NCBI GenBank assembly: GCA_964017185.1
Contig: OZ024879.1
Location: 42,229,883-42,293,882 of the forward strand
Direction: 5' to 3'
Length of the DNA stretch: 64,000 nucleotides
Source: Rugalucina vietnamica
Taxonomy: Eukaryota; Mollusca; Bivalvia; Lucinida; Lucinidae
The notes beneath the pieces were generated by a model. It searched no databases. It saw nothing but the letters and a program-made list of their open reading frames with translations, and had not been told where the DNA came from. A program made the position numbers and the translations under genes. Positions 63,290-64,000 of the stretch are shown here, piece after piece (positions within the stretch are counted from its first letter, which is position 1; the number at the start of each line of letters is the position of its first letter).

Positions 63290-63540
63290 CATTTCGACTG
63301 TCTTCGCTGCCAACCATGTCTGACACAATCCGGCCTATGCAATCACAGAAGAAGGCTAGAAGCTTGAAATTTTGGATTGAAGAAAAGTGGTTGTACTACC
63401 TGCGTAACGATAACAAAGATGCTGATCAGCTGTGCAGTTACTGGACAGCTTATATGTGCCTTTCATTTTGCCTATGCATATTGATGGTGTTCTTATTTAG
63501 CAGCGCAAATTTGAAATTTCAAGCATCTACGTATTGTGCC
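63290..63540 (+). repeat. Dispersed MITE-like repeat related to 47981-48219
   Basis: CAATCACAGAAGAAGGCTAG, AGCTTGAAATTTTGGAT, GATGCTGATCAGCTGTGCAG and TTTTGCCTATGCATATTG follow the complement of the 47981 element's interior (GCTGATCAGC and TTTTCGCATATGCAAAAT). The 109-codon frame across it (63214-63543) is a by-product seen with many repeats of this kind. Confidence 0.55.
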
Positions 63541-64000
63541 TAAGCAGCAAGATTTTGTTGAAATTTTATTGATTGTCCAATGTCATGTATGCGCATAATT
63601 ACAACAGACATTCAAACTGGTATAAAATGATGTGTTGTTGTTTTCTTTCATTTCTTATCAACCATTTCCTTTCTCAGTTAAGCTCACCAAAGGCTCATAG
63701 GTGAGAGCTTATTAGATAGGCAGTCCACAATTTTAAAAGATCTTAAACCTCTTTGCCAGTCGAAGCCAAATTTTGACATGAAGTATCATATTCTTATTAT
63801 GTCCCCCCTTCCCTCCACCCCGAAAGAAGAGTGATCATATTTTCTCTGGTGCTGATCCTGTTGGTGTCCGCATAGCGTCTTTCTGATGGGATGTCTTGGA
63901 ACAGTGTCTGGATTTTGACAGTAAACTTTCGCAGCCTATACACTGAAACAAAGTTATAAAGAGGCCATTTTTCAAACTCATTTTTTGTTTCTAAGCCAAG
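63541..64000. other. No gene seen
   Basis: AGCTCACC...GGTGAGAGCT near 63681-63710 recalls the ends of the 25265-26487 element. Confidence 0.3.

Noticed and set aside
1..64000. Bacterial or phage system such as a defence island or operon
   Set aside because: Intron-like splice sites, SINEs, LINEs, LTR and Penelope elements and AT-rich spacing are eukaryotic, and no ribosome binding sites or operon structure are seen.

Overview
The window reads as nuclear DNA from an animal, most likely a bivalve or other mollusc. It is AT-rich with sparse coding, and nearly all recognisable coding sequence belongs to transposable elements. Candidate exons carry GT-AG splice signals. The repeat types (an I/Nimb-like LINE ending in an AAAC-rich tail, Penelope-like elements, Merlin elements, and a repeat ending in the GGCTCAGGTGAGC motif) are ones I associate with mollusc genomes. 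The taxonomic call is inference. I see no bacterial operon, rRNA, canonical tRNA gene or CRISPR array.

0-12 kb. A Ty3/Gypsy-type element has a lysine-tRNA-like primer binding site, tandem repeats, a long leader, an intact gag, a textbook GGGAAAC slippery site and a protease-pol frame cut off at the start of reverse transcriptase. A second LTR end follows, with a tRNA-like B box inside its 155-bp LTR. At 9307-11721 lies a complete-looking 2.4-kb non-autonomous LTR retroelement on the minus strand. It has LTRs, a 4-bp target duplication, a polypurine tract and a putative primer site, but instead of pol it carries an SGNH-hydrolase-like reading frame and a Pro/Arg-repeat protein with a terminal membrane helix.

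12-34 kb. One Penelope-like family is present in at least six pieces: tandem, inverted, and as a three-unit array of its 3' tail. A full-length I-clade LINE (ORF1 and ORF2 both open) sits inside one copy and is bracketed by a 15-bp target duplication. A mariner-like non-autonomous element, a YqaJ-type nuclease remnant, a Merlin element (28543-31624) itself split by a Penelope copy, and the 5' end of a Copia-like element follow.

34-44 kb. Long direct repeats that look like LTRs, with a Bel/Pao-like primer site, enclose a LINE with endonuclease, reverse transcriptase and a C-terminal zinc knuckle, broken by one frameshift.

44-64 kb. Two phase-compatible exons (43984-44095 and 49458-49844) may form a host or captured gene ending in a PHD-like finger. 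Next come a DUF6589-like transposase pseudogene, a P/THAP9-like transposase pseudogene and a PIF1-like helicase exon, packed head to tail within about 5 kb. A second Merlin element (55574-58931) has a 9-bp target duplication and an empty-site paralogue nearby. The remainder is MITEs, SINEs and intergenic sequence.

The genes do not form a shared pathway. The window is a layered record of insertions, several of which can be ordered from nesting and target duplications.
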